Below, piece after piece: positions 24,104-31,769 of a stretch of DNA of 64,000 nucleotides. Both the position numbers and the translations under genes were made by a program. The notes under the pieces are model-generated. The model ran no database searches. It was given only the letters and a program-made list of their open reading frames with translations, and was not told the DNA's origin. The stretch's first letter is position 1. Each line of letters starts with the position of its first letter. This DNA comes from JBKECO01 sp047974745. GTDB taxonomy: Bacteria > Bacillota > Clostridia > Lachnospirales > Lachnospiraceae. Where the stretch lies: positions 1 through 64,000 of the forward strand of contig JBKECO010000021.1 of assembly GCA_047974745.1 (NCBI GenBank), in the 5' to 3' direction.

Positions 24104-24517
24104 TGAAATACCCCCTTTCGTACTTTGGCTAAAAGGTTGTATTGTAAAATGGGCTTTTATCAGACGGCTTGTAGCAAAGCTCCACGGGAATTTCACCCCT
24201 GCATGGTTCTCATGCAGCCCTACCCATTGTCTGCGACGCTCTGAACGCTCGGATTATGGCGATAAGGGAGTATCATTATACTTTCTGTGCTGTCGTCGCC
24301 CACAAGCCGCTACGCTTGTTTTACGGCGTGGTGTTGGTCGCTCGTTCCCGGTTTTGGGAAGTCATGGCGCACCCGCCGCGTGGCTCGGCACTGAAAGAAT
24401 GTATCTGATTTGCCCTATACTGCGCCGCCGTTATCTTGCGCCGCTTTCTTTGTCAAGGTACAAAATCAAGGTGAGCTATGGCAAGCTGCGGAAAGGGGGG
24501 CGCAGCTTGCTTTTAAC
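24104..24517. other. Gene-free interval between xis and HTH gene
   Basis: No frame looks coding. A 10-bp perfect inverted repeat, GCAAGCTGCG at 24481-24490 and CGCAGCTTGC at 24501-24510, could terminate the minus-strand HTH gene. A smaller one, CTGCAT/ATGCAG at about 24202-24220, lies before xis. Confidence 0.6.
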
Positions 24518-24769
24518 TCAAACCTCGAATGATAGGACAGCCCGCATGAGCCGTGACCGCAAGCGGTCGCGTATGTCCTCGTCTATGCCAAAATAGGTAT
24601 TGCCGCGCTCGTCGCGGAGCTTTCGCATAGACAGGCTTGCTATGTAGCTTTCATACTGCTGTACGACAATGCTCATAGCTTGCGGGTCGCCTTTTGTTGC
24701 GGCTATGATTACCAGGTAGGGCAACAAGCTGCGCTCATCTTGTTCGGTGTTACCAGTCGTTTTCATCAT
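24518..24769 (-). CDS. Tn916-type helix-turn-helix accessory protein
   Basis: An 83-residue protein, with LLPYLVIIAATKGDPQAMSIVVQQYESYIASLS followed by a region ending RDRLRSRLMRAVLSFEV. This matches the small HTH_16-type proteins that accompany the sigma-like factor in Tn916/Tn1549 elements, where they help set transcription of the element. It overlaps the end of the sigma-factor gene by 20 bases, hence translational coupling. Confidence 0.8.
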   Translation of the reverse strand: MMKTTGNTEQDERSLLPYLVIIAATKGDPQAMSIVVQQYESYIASLSMRKLRDERGNTYFGIDEDIRDRLRSRLMRAVLSFEV

Positions 24770-25193
24770 AGGCGCGTTCCTCCAAATAGCGTTTTAGAAG
24801 CTCAAAAGAGCTTGTCCGTCTGTACTGTACCGTACTGCGCGGGATTGCGTGTAGCTTTGCGATTTCCGCGTCGCTCATTTCAAAGAAGTAGTACAGTAAA
24901 ACGGCGTTGCGTTTGTCCTCCGGCAAGCTATGCAGGGCTTCGGCAAGCAGCTTCGCAGTAATTTTCTTTCCTGCCACGGTAAAGGACTGTTCAGCTTCAT
25001 CATCAGCAAAGTAGCTGTCATAGGTGTAAAGCTGATTTTCCTCTTGCGGGGTAAGGTCTGAAAAAGTTACTTCGCGTAGCTGCTGCCACTTCGTCCGCTT
25101 ATGCGCGTTGATAGCTTCGTTTTTCAACGCCTGCTTGCAAAAACCGTTAAAGTCGCAACAGATTTGCCATTGGGTGCGGGTGGGTTCATTCAT
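24750..25193 (-). CDS. Sigma-70-family factor of the mobile element
   Basis: 147 residues with region 2-like and region 4-like segments. The C-terminal HTH reads DKRNAVLLYYFFEMSDAEIAKLH then IPRSTVQYRRTSSFELLKRYL. It resembles the ORF7 sigma-like regulator of Tn916 elements. GGAGGTGA lies just before ATG 25193. It heads the xis/int-directed minus-strand operon and probably drives element genes. Confidence 0.85.
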   Translation of the reverse strand: MNEPTRTQWQICCDFNGFCKQALKNEAINAHKRTKWQQLREVTFSDLTPQEENQLYTYDSYFADDEAEQSFTVAGKKITAKLLAEALHSLPEDKRNAVLLYYFFEMSDAEIAKLHAIPRSTVQYRRTSSFELLKRYLEERAYDENDW

Positions 25194-25321
25194 GGTATCA
25201 CCTCCTTTCGCAGCCGCGAAAACGGGTGATTTCCCCTTTCATAAACCCTCAACAAAAAGATTTTTGAAACTGCCAAAGATTGCAGCGGGTTTTTCAAAAA
25301 AAGTTTGAAATAAACGCAAAA

Positions 25322-25351
25322 ATGCCCGACTGAAAAAATCCAGTCGGGCAT
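25322..25351. terminator. Strong hairpin
   Basis: ATGCCCGACTG at 25322-25332 and CAGTCGGGCAT at 25341-25351 form a perfect 11-bp stem between the small ORF at 25369-25479 and the sigma-factor gene. It probably ends transcription of the small ORF. Confidence 0.8.
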
Positions 25352-25368
25352 AAATGATGTAATAACTA

Positions 25369-25479
25369 TTATATGATGATATGTGTGTTCATCTTGATAG
25401 CCGGAATATCCCGTAGGCGGGTATAGGCTTTTTTTAACAAGCTACCGATTGTCGAATAGTGTCGATACAGATTAAGCAC
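25369..25479 (-). CDS. Small basic peptide, unrecognised
   Basis: A 36-codon frame starting GTG at 25479 with an ideal GGAGGT six bases ahead: LNLYRHYSTIGSLLKKAYT, then RLRDIPAIKMNTHIII. It lies between hairpins at 25322-25351 and 25563-25594, so it may form its own small transcript. The strong ribosome binding site and exact fit between the hairpins support translation. I do not recognise a family; it could be a leader peptide of the downstream sigma-factor operon. Confidence 0.5.
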   Translation of the reverse strand: MLNLYRHYSTIGSLLKKAYTRLRDIPAIKMNTHIII

Positions 25480-25562
25480 GGCGATACCTCCAAAGATACC
25501 GCCGTATCCTTAAAAAAGGCGACTTTAATACACCCACCTTGTTTTAGCTTTTTGAAAAAGAA

Positions 25563-25594
25563 AAACGGCGGCTTTGATTTCAAAACCGCCGTTT
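25563..25594. terminator. Hairpin, possible terminator
   Basis: AAACGGCGG at 25563-25571 pairs with CCGCCGTTT at 25586-25594, with inner TTTGA/TCAAA pairing. The T-tract is short. Confidence 0.65.
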
Positions 25595-25681
25595 AGTTTG
25601 ATGCGCACTTACCAACAAGCAACGGTTTTTAAGTTGCAATCTGTCAGCAATCATGTAGCGTGATATAGTTATCATAAAGAA

Positions 25682-25721
25682 AGAGCCGACAACCACGTTT
25701 TTGTAACGTGTTATCGGCTCT
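25682..25721 (-). terminator. Hairpin at the end of the KTR gene
   Basis: AGAGCCGA at 25682-25689 pairs with TCGGCTCT at 25714-25721, with an inner CACGTT/AACGTG stem. It starts at the stop codon of the KTR gene on the minus strand. Confidence 0.75.
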
Positions 25722-25899
25722 ACGTCTGTGCGTCTGGCTCTTTGATAACTGACATATTAAATTGTCTGATGTTAATTATCGTTTCCTGCTTGCACTTTGG
25801 ACAAAACAGCGGGAAATTTTTAAGCTCTGTTTCTTCACGAATTTTTAGCCTTGTCTTGTTTCCGCATACAGGACATAAAATCCATTGTTCTACCTGCAT
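25720..25899 (-). CDS. Cysteine-rich KTR-type zinc-ribbon protein
   Basis: 59 residues, MQVEQWILCPVCGNKTRLKI at the start and FPLFCPKCKQETIINIRQFN in the middle. The two CPxC pairs form a small zinc ribbon; CGNKTR gives the family its name (cysteine-rich KTR). Such proteins accompany resistance or regulatory cargo in Tn916-like elements; their function is not established. AGGTGG precedes ATG 25899. It lies just downstream of the M23 gene. Confidence 0.85.
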   Translation of the reverse strand: MQVEQWILCPVCGNKTRLKIREETELKNFPLFCPKCKQETIINIRQFNMSVIKEPDAQT

Positions 25900-25933
25900 T
25901 TTACCACCTCTATTCACACCAACAATTCTCATT

Positions 25934-26638
25934 TCATTTTGAAGTTGGGCTTTGAAATCTAATCCTATCTTTATTTGTTGGTATACCATTAGTTACCTTT
26001 ACCCATGTGCCGTCTTTGAATAATTCGTATTCTTCAAAAGCACAAGGTAATCCATTTGCAGTTGCTATGTCGCTACTATCCATAAGCTGAAAATGTAAAT
26101 GTGGAGCATAGGAGTTGCCGGAATGTCCCACTTTGCCGATAAAATCACCTTTTGTCACCTTTTGCCCAACAGAAACTTGAATAGAGCCTGTTTGCAGATG
26201 ACAGAGTGCGGCATATATATTGTCACTATATTCTATAATGATGTAATTCCCTGCTACTGATTGAACATCATCTTTTTTAGGGTCGAAATAATGAGCATAA
26301 TTATATGCGTTAGCCATATCCGAGATTAGGTTTGTCCGTGTCCGTTCTTCGTAGCCGTCTGCTGCTGCGACAACAATACCGTCACATGGCGAATACACTT
26401 CCTGCCCCCAACAATAATACTCATTTAAGGAAGCGCCAAAAATAAGATATTGCGGCACACTAACACGATAAGCAGGATAGCCCTTTCTGCTCCAATCTAC
26501 TTGTATAAAATCATAGGCGTACCTTGTGCCTAACTGATTTGTACCTTGACTCGGAATTTTTGTCCCCGGGGTATTAGGGGAAAGCCATTCCCCACGCAAA
26601 GGGAACGCTACAATTATTGGTTCGCTCATTTCAATCAT
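25934..26638 (-). CDS. M23/LytM-type peptidase-like protein
   Basis: About 234 residues, MIEMSEPIIVAFPLRGEWLS at the start. The LytM fold is seen in SPCDGIVVAAADG, GNYIIIEYSDNIYAALCHLQ, VTKGDFIGKVGHSG and APHLHFQLM, the latter carrying the HxH zinc ligands. M23 enzymes cut peptidoglycan cross-links, but from ATG 26638 no signal peptide exists, so a cell-wall role is doubtful. ATG 26638 has AGGAGG six bases ahead. A longer frame from 26755 would add a transmembrane segment and overlap the TetR gene (ATGA), but lacks an equally good site. Probably cargo controlled by the TetR protein. Confidence 0.78.
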   Translation of the reverse strand: MIEMSEPIIVAFPLRGEWLSPNTPGTKIPSQGTNQLGTRYAYDFIQVDWSRKGYPAYRVSVPQYLIFGASLNEYYCWGQEVYSPCDGIVVAAADGYEERTRTNLISDMANAYNYAHYFDPKKDDVQSVAGNYIIIEYSDNIYAALCHLQTGSIQVSVGQKVTKGDFIGKVGHSGNSYAPHLHFQLMDSSDIATANGLPCAFEEYELFKDGTWVKVTNGIPTNKDRIRFQSPTSK

Positions 26639-26751
26639 TATGTTCCTCCTGTTAATCCACTGTTTACCTGTATTAAAAATGATTAGTGCAATAATCGCAA
26701 AGCAAAATATTCGTACATTTCGTTTAGAACACACACATTTTATATATTTAT

Positions 26752-27384
26752 TCATAAAGCGAGTGTGTAGAAAACTTTTTTAAGTTCATCAAAATAATCA
26801 TCAATTTTTTTGATGATTACTTCACTGTCCATAGCGCTTACATCACCCTTACGAATTTCATCTAAAAGCTGATTAGTAAACCCAATATTTGACCAGTATA
26901 TAATCTGTTTACACTTAATAATATCCAGTCCGTTTCTAAATTTAGTTTCATCTATATTATCAAATAGTTTGGGGAAACAGTTTGAATGTTCTTTGTGCGC
27001 TCTATTTTCAAGTTCTTTATTAACTTCGGTGGAATTAGTAACACACATGAGCTTGCTAAATTCTGAAATCCAAGGATATTTCTCAAACAGCTTAATTTGC
27101 AAGAGATACGATTGTCGCAATTTATTAAAAATATCCTTTTCATCGTAGTCCATTAACTCAAAGTATTCCTTTTTCATAAGGTCAGAAAAGTAGTCGTAAA
27201 CAACAAGAAAAAGCTCCTGCTTGCTACTCACATAATGAAACATGAGGGCTTTAGAAATTCCGGCTTCTTTTGCTATTACATTTGTTGAAGCGTTGTTATA
27301 CCCTTGCAGTGAAAATTCTTTTAACGCTGCATTAAGCACAGCGTCCCTCCGTTGAGGGTCTATATCTAATAATTTTGTTGTCAT
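26752..27384 (-). CDS. TetR/AcrR-family regulator
   Basis: 210 residues with the TetR N-terminal HTH: RRDAVLNAALKEFSLQGYNN, then STNVIAKEAGISKALMFHYVSSKQEL. The C-terminal ligand domain is diverse as usual. GGAG precedes ATG 27384. It is upstream of the M23-type gene on the same strand and probably regulates it and itself. Ligand unknown. Confidence 0.88.
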   Translation of the reverse strand: MTTKLLDIDPQRRDAVLNAALKEFSLQGYNNASTNVIAKEAGISKALMFHYVSSKQELFLVVYDYFSDLMKKEYFELMDYDEKDIFNKLRQSYLLQIKLFEKYPWISEFSKLMCVTNSTEVNKELENRAHKEHSNCFPKLFDNIDETKFRNGLDIIKCKQIIYWSNIGFTNQLLDEIRKGDVSAMDSEVIIKKIDDYFDELKKVFYTLAL

Positions 27385-27572
27385 GTCTACTCCTTTGCAT
27401 AAAGTTTTTACCTGTTAGGTCAATATAATTATACGCCCATTTACCTAAAAGGTCAATATATTTGTGCTACGCCATGTCACTAATAATATATGCTCTATTA
27501 CTGTCCATACTATGAATTGTGTAATCATATCCAAGTGCATAAGATGAACGGTAAAATGTAATAGGGTGAAAA

Positions 27573-27929
27573 ATTAAGAACAAGGACAAAATCAAGTTTG
27601 ATTTTACGGCTTTCGGGCAGGCGATAAAAGCAGCACGAAAGGCAAAGGGATATTCAAGGAACGGATTAGCGGACGAGTTGAACATTGCGCCCCGCTACAT
27701 TGCGTCCATTGAAAATAGTGGACAGCACCCAAGCCTACAAATCTTTTATGAGCTTGTCACCCTTTTGGATATATCGGTAGACGCTTTCTTTTTCACGGAT
27801 AAGGAAACAGGCAAATCCACGCAGCGCAGACAGCTTGACAGTCTGCTTGATGAAGTCAGCGACAAGGGATTGCGGATAGTCACCGCCACGGCAAAAGAGG
27901 TTAAGGAAGTCGAAAGCGAGGACAAATAA
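27573..27929 (+). pseudogene. XRE-family regulator without a standard start codon
   Basis: The frame encodes a complete XRE-type HTH: FDFTAFGQAIKAARKAKGYS, NGLADELNIAPRYIASIENS and a tail LDSLLDEVSDKGLRIVTATA. Reading back from it, the phase has no ATG, GTG or TTG before the stop at 27567-27569; the first sense codons are AAA ATT AAG AAC. ATT at 27573, preceded by AGGGTGA, may be used as a rare start or may be a mutated ATG. A TTG at 27678 would remove half of the HTH. It is therefore either silenced or weakly made. It stands upstream of the mobilisation genes. Confidence 0.6.
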
Positions 27930-28159
27930 AATGTCCCGGACAAAACAGAATAGGCATTGAGAAGCGTTGTAATCTTTTTGAGATTGCAGCGTTTTTTCTT
28001 TGCAAAAGTTGGCAAAAAGCAATTTTCTGTTGTTGTAGGTAATAGGGGATTAAGTTTCGTAGCAAGCATAGGAAGTGTAGCCACATTCCGTATTGTGCCC
28101 TGCAAAATTGCATGTTGGGAAGTGTCCCAAACCCTCTGAAAACGGAAAGGAGCGATACA

Positions 28160-28489
28160 ATGGCGAACAGGACAAGACCGCTTATCCTGCGCGTTCCTGT
28201 CAATGAACAGGAACGGGGATTGATAGCGCAGAAAATGGAGCAGATACCTACAAAAAACTTCGCGGCATACGCCCGGAAAATGCTGATTGACGGCTATGTT
28301 ATTCAGATAGACCATACGGACATAAAGGCAATGACGGCAGAGATACAGAAAATCGGGGTCAATGTCAATCAGATTGCAAGACGTGTCAACGCCACGGGCA
28401 ATGTCTACCAAGAGGACATAGACGAGATAAAGGGGGTGCTTGAAGAAATATGGCGGTTACAAAGATTAAGCCTATTAAAAGCACTTTAG
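28160..28489 (+). CDS. mobC: MobC-like relaxosome accessory protein
   Basis: About 109 residues: MANRTRPLILRVPVNEQERG with a ribbon-helix-helix-like start and the MobC pattern KNFAAYARKMLIDGYVI, IQKIGVNVNQIARRVNATGN, and IKGVLEEIWRLQ. It binds the transfer origin with the relaxase. AAGGAG precedes ATG 28160. It overlaps the relaxase start by 40 bases. The origin of transfer is probably in 27930-28159, although no nick-site motif was recognised. Confidence 0.87.
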   Translation: MANRTRPLILRVPVNEQERGLIAQKMEQIPTKNFAAYARKMLIDGYVIQIDHTDIKAMTAEIQKIGVNVNQIARRVNATGNVYQEDIDEIKGVLEEIWRLQRLSLLKAL

Positions 28490-29798
28490 CGAAAGCCCTT
28501 GATTATATCCAAAACCCGATAAAGACAGACGGGAAAATGCTCATATCTTCATTTGGGTGCAGCTCTGAAACGGCAGATATTGAGTTTGGGTTTACCCTCT
28601 CGCAAGCGTTGGATAAGGGTAGCAACTTAGCCCACCATTTGATACAGTCTTTTGAGCCGGGAGAGGTGGACTATCAGACGGCGCATGAAATCGGGCGGCA
28701 GCTTGCCGACGAAGTAACCAAAGGGCAGTATGAATACGTTTTGACGACGCACATTGACAAGGGGCATATCCATAACCATATCATTTTTTGCGCGGTCAAT
28801 TTCGTAGACCACCACAAGTACAATTCCAACAAAAGAAGCTATTACGGTATTCGCAACATCAGCGACAGGCTGTGCCGGGAACATGGCTTGTCCGTCGTCA
28901 TTCCGGGTAAAGGCAGCAAGGGAAAGAGCTATGCGGAATATCAAGCCGATAGGACGGGGACGAGTTGGAAAGGCAAGCTGAAAATTGCCGTCGATAAGCT
29001 TATTCCCCAAGCGTCCGATTTTGAGGACTTTTTGTGGCGGCTACAAGCTGCGGGCTATGAGATAAAGCCGGGAAAATATATCTCCTACCGCGCACCGGGA
29101 CAGGAACGGTTTACTGCTTAAAAACCCTCGGCGCAGACTATACAGAGGAAGCCATAACAGAACGCATTAAGGGCAAGCGTACCCGTGCCGCCAAAGCTCC
29201 GGCAGAGCGCAGGGGTATCAATCTGTTAATCGACATTGAAAGCAGTATCAAGGCGCAGCAGAGCCGGGGCTATGAACAGTGGGCGAAAATCCAAAATCTG
29301 AAACAGGCGGCAAAGACGCTGAATTTCCTCACGGAACATCAGATTGAGCGGTACACGGATTTGCAAGTCCGGATAGAGGAAATCACGGCGGCAAGCGAAC
29401 AGGCAGCGGACACGCTAAAGGGCGCAGAAAAACGGCTTTCCGATATGGCATTGCTTATCAAGAATATCACCACCTATCAGCAGACAAAGCCCGCCTATGT
29501 GGGCTACCGCAAGGCACGGAACAGGGACAGTTACCGCGCCGGGCATGAGGGCGATATTATCCTCCATGAAGAAGCCGCCAAAGCATTAAAGGCGACGGGC
29601 ATTGACCGCAAGCTCCCAAGCGTCGTCACCCTGCAAGCAGAGTATGAAACGCTGAAAGAGCAGAAAGAAACACTGTACTCTGACTATGGCAGACTGAAAA
29701 AGCAAGTCAAGGAGTACAGCGTTATCAAGCAGAACATTGACAGTATCTTGCGGCAGGATAAAAAGCCGGAACGTGGAAAGGAAACAGAACGTAATTAA
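28450..29798 (+). pseudogene. MOB relaxase, frameshifted
   Basis: The first phase (28450-29121) holds the catalytic N-terminus: AVTKIKPIKSTLAKALDYIQ and the three-His motif HIDKGHIHNHIIF typical of MOB-P-type relaxases. It ends early with QERFTA-stop. The other phase, from about 29115 to 29798, carries on with LKTLGADYTEEAITERIKGK and the long coiled coil of the family. Restoring one base near 29116 (ACT-C-GC-TTA) joins the two as RFTRLKTLG. The truncated product would keep the nicking domain but lose the C-terminal part. With MobC just upstream it formed the mobilisation unit of the element. Confidence 0.85.
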
Positions 29799-29873
29799 AA
29801 TGTTTGTGGTAGAATTATTTACATCATAGTGTATAATAACTTATATCAAATTGCAATGTCAGGAAGTGATAAA

Positions 29874-30224
29874 ATGAATGATACAATTTTGGGTGCTATT
29901 ATTGGTAGCGCTATCGCATTACTGGGTAGTATTGTCGGATTTGCAATTCAGTATAGAATAGATTTGCAGCGTTCAAAAAGAGATTTACGGAAAGAAGCAT
30001 ATATTTCTACGCTTAAATGGATTTCAAGATATGGTACGTCCGATATGGAGCTTTATCAAGAGGAAACACAGCATATTTGGGAAGATGCCAAGATAAAAAT
30101 GTTTTTGTATGCAAGCAAAACAGCTTTAGCGGCATTTTATAATGTTGAAAATAACGGACACGTTGAGCAAGACGTTGAAGCATTGAAAGCAATTATAAAA
30201 GAAGAAGTTGGATTTATAAGGTGA
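29874..30224 (+). CDS. Hypothetical protein with N-terminal membrane segment
   Basis: 116 residues. MNDTILGAIIGSAIALLGSIVGFAIQY is a membrane or signal-anchor helix, followed by a charged cytosolic helical region (DLQRSKRDLRKEAYIS) and a C-terminal part with FYNVENNGHVEQDVEALKAI. No family recognised. GGAAGTGAT precedes ATG 29874. It is AT-richer than the relaxase and ends at a terminator, so it may be separately acquired cargo. Confidence 0.65.
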   Translation: MNDTILGAIIGSAIALLGSIVGFAIQYRIDLQRSKRDLRKEAYISTLKWISRYGTSDMELYQEETQHIWEDAKIKMFLYASKTALAAFYNVENNGHVEQDVEALKAIIKEEVGFIR

Positions 30225-30236
30225 AAAACAAAAAGA

Positions 30237-30282
30237 ACGGGACGCGGTAGCCATAGTTGGCCACCGCATCCCGTCTTTTTTT
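30237..30282 (+). terminator. Rho-independent terminator
   Basis: ACGGGACGCGGT pairs, with one mismatch, with ACCGCATCCCGT, with inner GCCA/TGGC pairs, followed by TCTTTTTTT at 30274-30282. It ends the mobilisation transcript. Confidence 0.9.
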
Positions 30283-30382
30283 GTGCGCTGTTTTCCTACG
30301 TCCTGTCACGCGATAGAACGCCGTTTTTGAGGGATTAGGTATCAATCCTTGTCTATGCTGTTTTCAAGCCCGGAAAGCCCCA

Positions 30383-30769
30383 TTATACAAAGGCTGTTTC
30401 GCCCTTATTGCGTGACAAAGAACGCTGTTTCCGCTTGCGCTCGGCAGCTTGCCGCCGCTTTATGCGCTTCCGGCAATCGGGGCAGTATTTGACGCTGTTT
30501 GAGCTTGACGCAAAGGACACGCCGCACACGCCGCAACGCCGTTTATCCTCCGGGGCGTAAAGCTCGACATACAGTTCTTTGTCTGCGGGCAGTACGGCTT
30601 TTTGAAACCATGTGCAGAGCAGCGAATAGGAAATGAGCTGCGGACAAACGCACTCGTCCCCGTCGTCAAGTAAAATACAGTTGCCGCCGTCGCAGTTGCA
30701 GCATTCCTTTTTGACAAGGGTGTTTACCTTGCGGCTTTGGGGCGGCGCAAGCCGCCTAAGCCCGGTCAT
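30383..30769 (-). CDS. Cysteine-rich VLP-type protein
   Basis: 128 residues with KKECCNCDGGNCILLDDGDE, CVCPQLISYSLLCTWFQKAV and LPADKEL, the pattern of the cysteine-rich VLP proteins found in conjugative elements. The C-terminal half has a zinc ribbon (CGVCGVSF, YCPDCRKR) and a basic tail. Presumably a DNA- or RNA-binding regulator of the element; no function is established. The start is uncertain because no clear ribosome binding site lies ahead of ATG 30769. Confidence 0.75.
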   Translation of the reverse strand: MTGLRRLAPPQSRKVNTLVKKECCNCDGGNCILLDDGDECVCPQLISYSLLCTWFQKAVLPADKELYVELYAPEDKRRCGVCGVSFASSSNSVKYCPDCRKRIKRRQAAERKRKQRSLSRNKGETAFV

Positions 30770-30783
30770 GCTTCATCAGCGGC

Positions 30784-30972
30784 CTAGGCGGTCAACTCCG
30801 CATACTCCGTTTCGGTCAGTGCGTCGATTTTCAAAATGGTGCGCCGGGAAAGCTCCTGCATATCCCCGTCCATGAACGGCAGGGCTGCGCAGATATTTTC
30901 GATAAGCTCCCGTTTGCTGCTGTCTGCGTAAATGCTTAAAAGGTTTGTTTCCTCTACGGTAAATCTGTTCAT
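30784..30972 (-). CDS. Transposon-transfer assisting (TTRAP-like) protein
   Basis: 62 residues starting MNRFTVEETNLLSIYADSSK and ending with KIDALTETEYAELT, the pattern of small TTRAP-type proteins encoded in conjugative transposons. The function is inferred only from location in transfer regions. ATGGAGGTATAAGC, which also holds the stop codon of the upstream gene, provides the ribosome binding site, so the two genes are tightly coupled. Confidence 0.8.
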   Translation of the reverse strand: MNRFTVEETNLLSIYADSSKRELIENICAALPFMDGDMQELSRRTILKIDALTETEYAELTA

Positions 30973-30974
30973 GC

Positions 30975-31348
30975 TTATACCTCCATATCGTGATTTTTTA
31001 ATTTTGCCACCGCCTTTTTCGAAGCGGCTTTTTCCCTGTCTGCGGCAAGCTGCGCCCGGATAGAGGGGCGGGGTCTGCGTCCATTGGCTCGGCTTCCTCG
31101 GAAAACTGCAAGCCCATAAGCCCGTAAAGTGTTTTGATGATTTTGAACAGCTTGCTCCGGTCGGTGGGGGTGTTCATGGTAACGAGAATATCCGTTAGAC
31201 GGTTAATAGTTTCCATGTCGCCGCCCGTTGTCAGCCATACCATTTCTGCGAATGGCTGCGTGATTGCTCCGGCTACAAGGTTTACCTTGTCCTTGTTGAC
31301 TTCGCCGGATTGTAGTATAATGCCCTTAGTGAAAAGCATATTTTCCAT
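30975..31348 (-). pseudogene. Element accessory gene, frameshifted near its end
   Basis: The frame starts at ATG 31348 with GGAGG ahead: MENMLFTKGIILQSGEVNKD, VNLVAGAITQPFAEMVWLTT and LTDILVTMNTPTDRSKLFKI. At about 31070, in a run of C on the coding strand, the reading phase changes. The original end, RAQLAADREKAASKKAVAKL then KNHDMEV, is found in another phase and stops at 30975-30977, just before the TTRAP start. Loss of one C (GACCCCCGC to GACCCCGC) explains it; the present frame instead runs to 30998 with an unrelated tail. Function unknown; it is a common companion of TTRAP and VLP genes in such elements, as far as I recall. Confidence 0.65.
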
Positions 31349-31769
31349 GTCGTCCTCCTTGCTTTTACCCTTTGTGCGTGACGCCTTTTTGACGCCTGCG
31401 CTTACAAAAGGAAGATATAAAGAGATATGACAGGTTTTAAGCGAAAACGGCGTAAAGCCTTGATACAAGCCACTTTGCGCCGACACTTAAAAAAACTTAT
31501 GAGAAGATATAAAGCGTTTTTTACTCTTTTAATCAATAAAAAATCTGTCTGAACTGGTAAGGACAATCAAAAGTTATGCGACTTATCATATCTGGAAAAA
31601 GTAACACAATTTGATAAAATCTATAGCAGACTACTCCTGATATAAACGAACTGCAAAAAGAGGCATTGTCCTAAGTTAAGAGGATAAGGTCTCTTTTTGC
31701 TCTGTATCTGTTATAATTTAAAGAAAATGCGTTACAGTTCCGCTGGATTTGTTATCAGGAGAGGATTCC
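31349..31769. other. Right end of element and promoter region of sensor kinase
   Basis: 31380-31530 looks like the terminal region of the mobile element: TGACGCC repeats and several AGATATAAAG-type motifs. From about 31540 the sequence is AT-rich host DNA. GCAAAAAGAG at 31653-31662 and CTCTTTTTGC at 31691-31700 form a 10-bp stem with additional inner pairing, a possible terminator or attenuator. TATAAT at 31711-31716 may be the -10 box of the kinase gene. No coding frame is seen. Confidence 0.55.

Larger units (their letters stand above)
22407..31450. mobile_element. Decaying integrative mobilizable element, Tn916/Tn1549-related
   Basis: A GC-richer block with integrase, excisionase, Tn916-type HTH and sigma factor genes, KTR/VLP/TTRAP accessory proteins, MobC and a relaxase. 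No type IV secretion, coupling or VirB4 genes are present, so it can only be mobilised in trans. Cargo is a TetR regulator, an M23-type peptidase and a small membrane protein. The integrase has an in-frame stop, the relaxase and the gene 30975-31348 are frameshifted, and an XRE gene lacks a standard start codon. Similar TGACGCC-spacer-TGACGCC motifs occur near both ends (22484-22502 and 31379-31398). Exact ends and attachment sites could not be fixed; the limits given are approximate. Confidence 0.8.

Noticed and set aside
26638..26755. Membrane-anchored form of the M23-type protein from the upstream ATG
   Set aside because: ATG 26638 has an ideal AGGAGG, whereas the upstream start overlaps the TetR stop without a comparable site; the longer form remains possible.
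22407..31450. Complete conjugative element
   Set aside because: No VirB4, VirB6, VirD4 or other transfer-channel genes are present between integrase and right end; only mobilisation genes exist, and several are broken.
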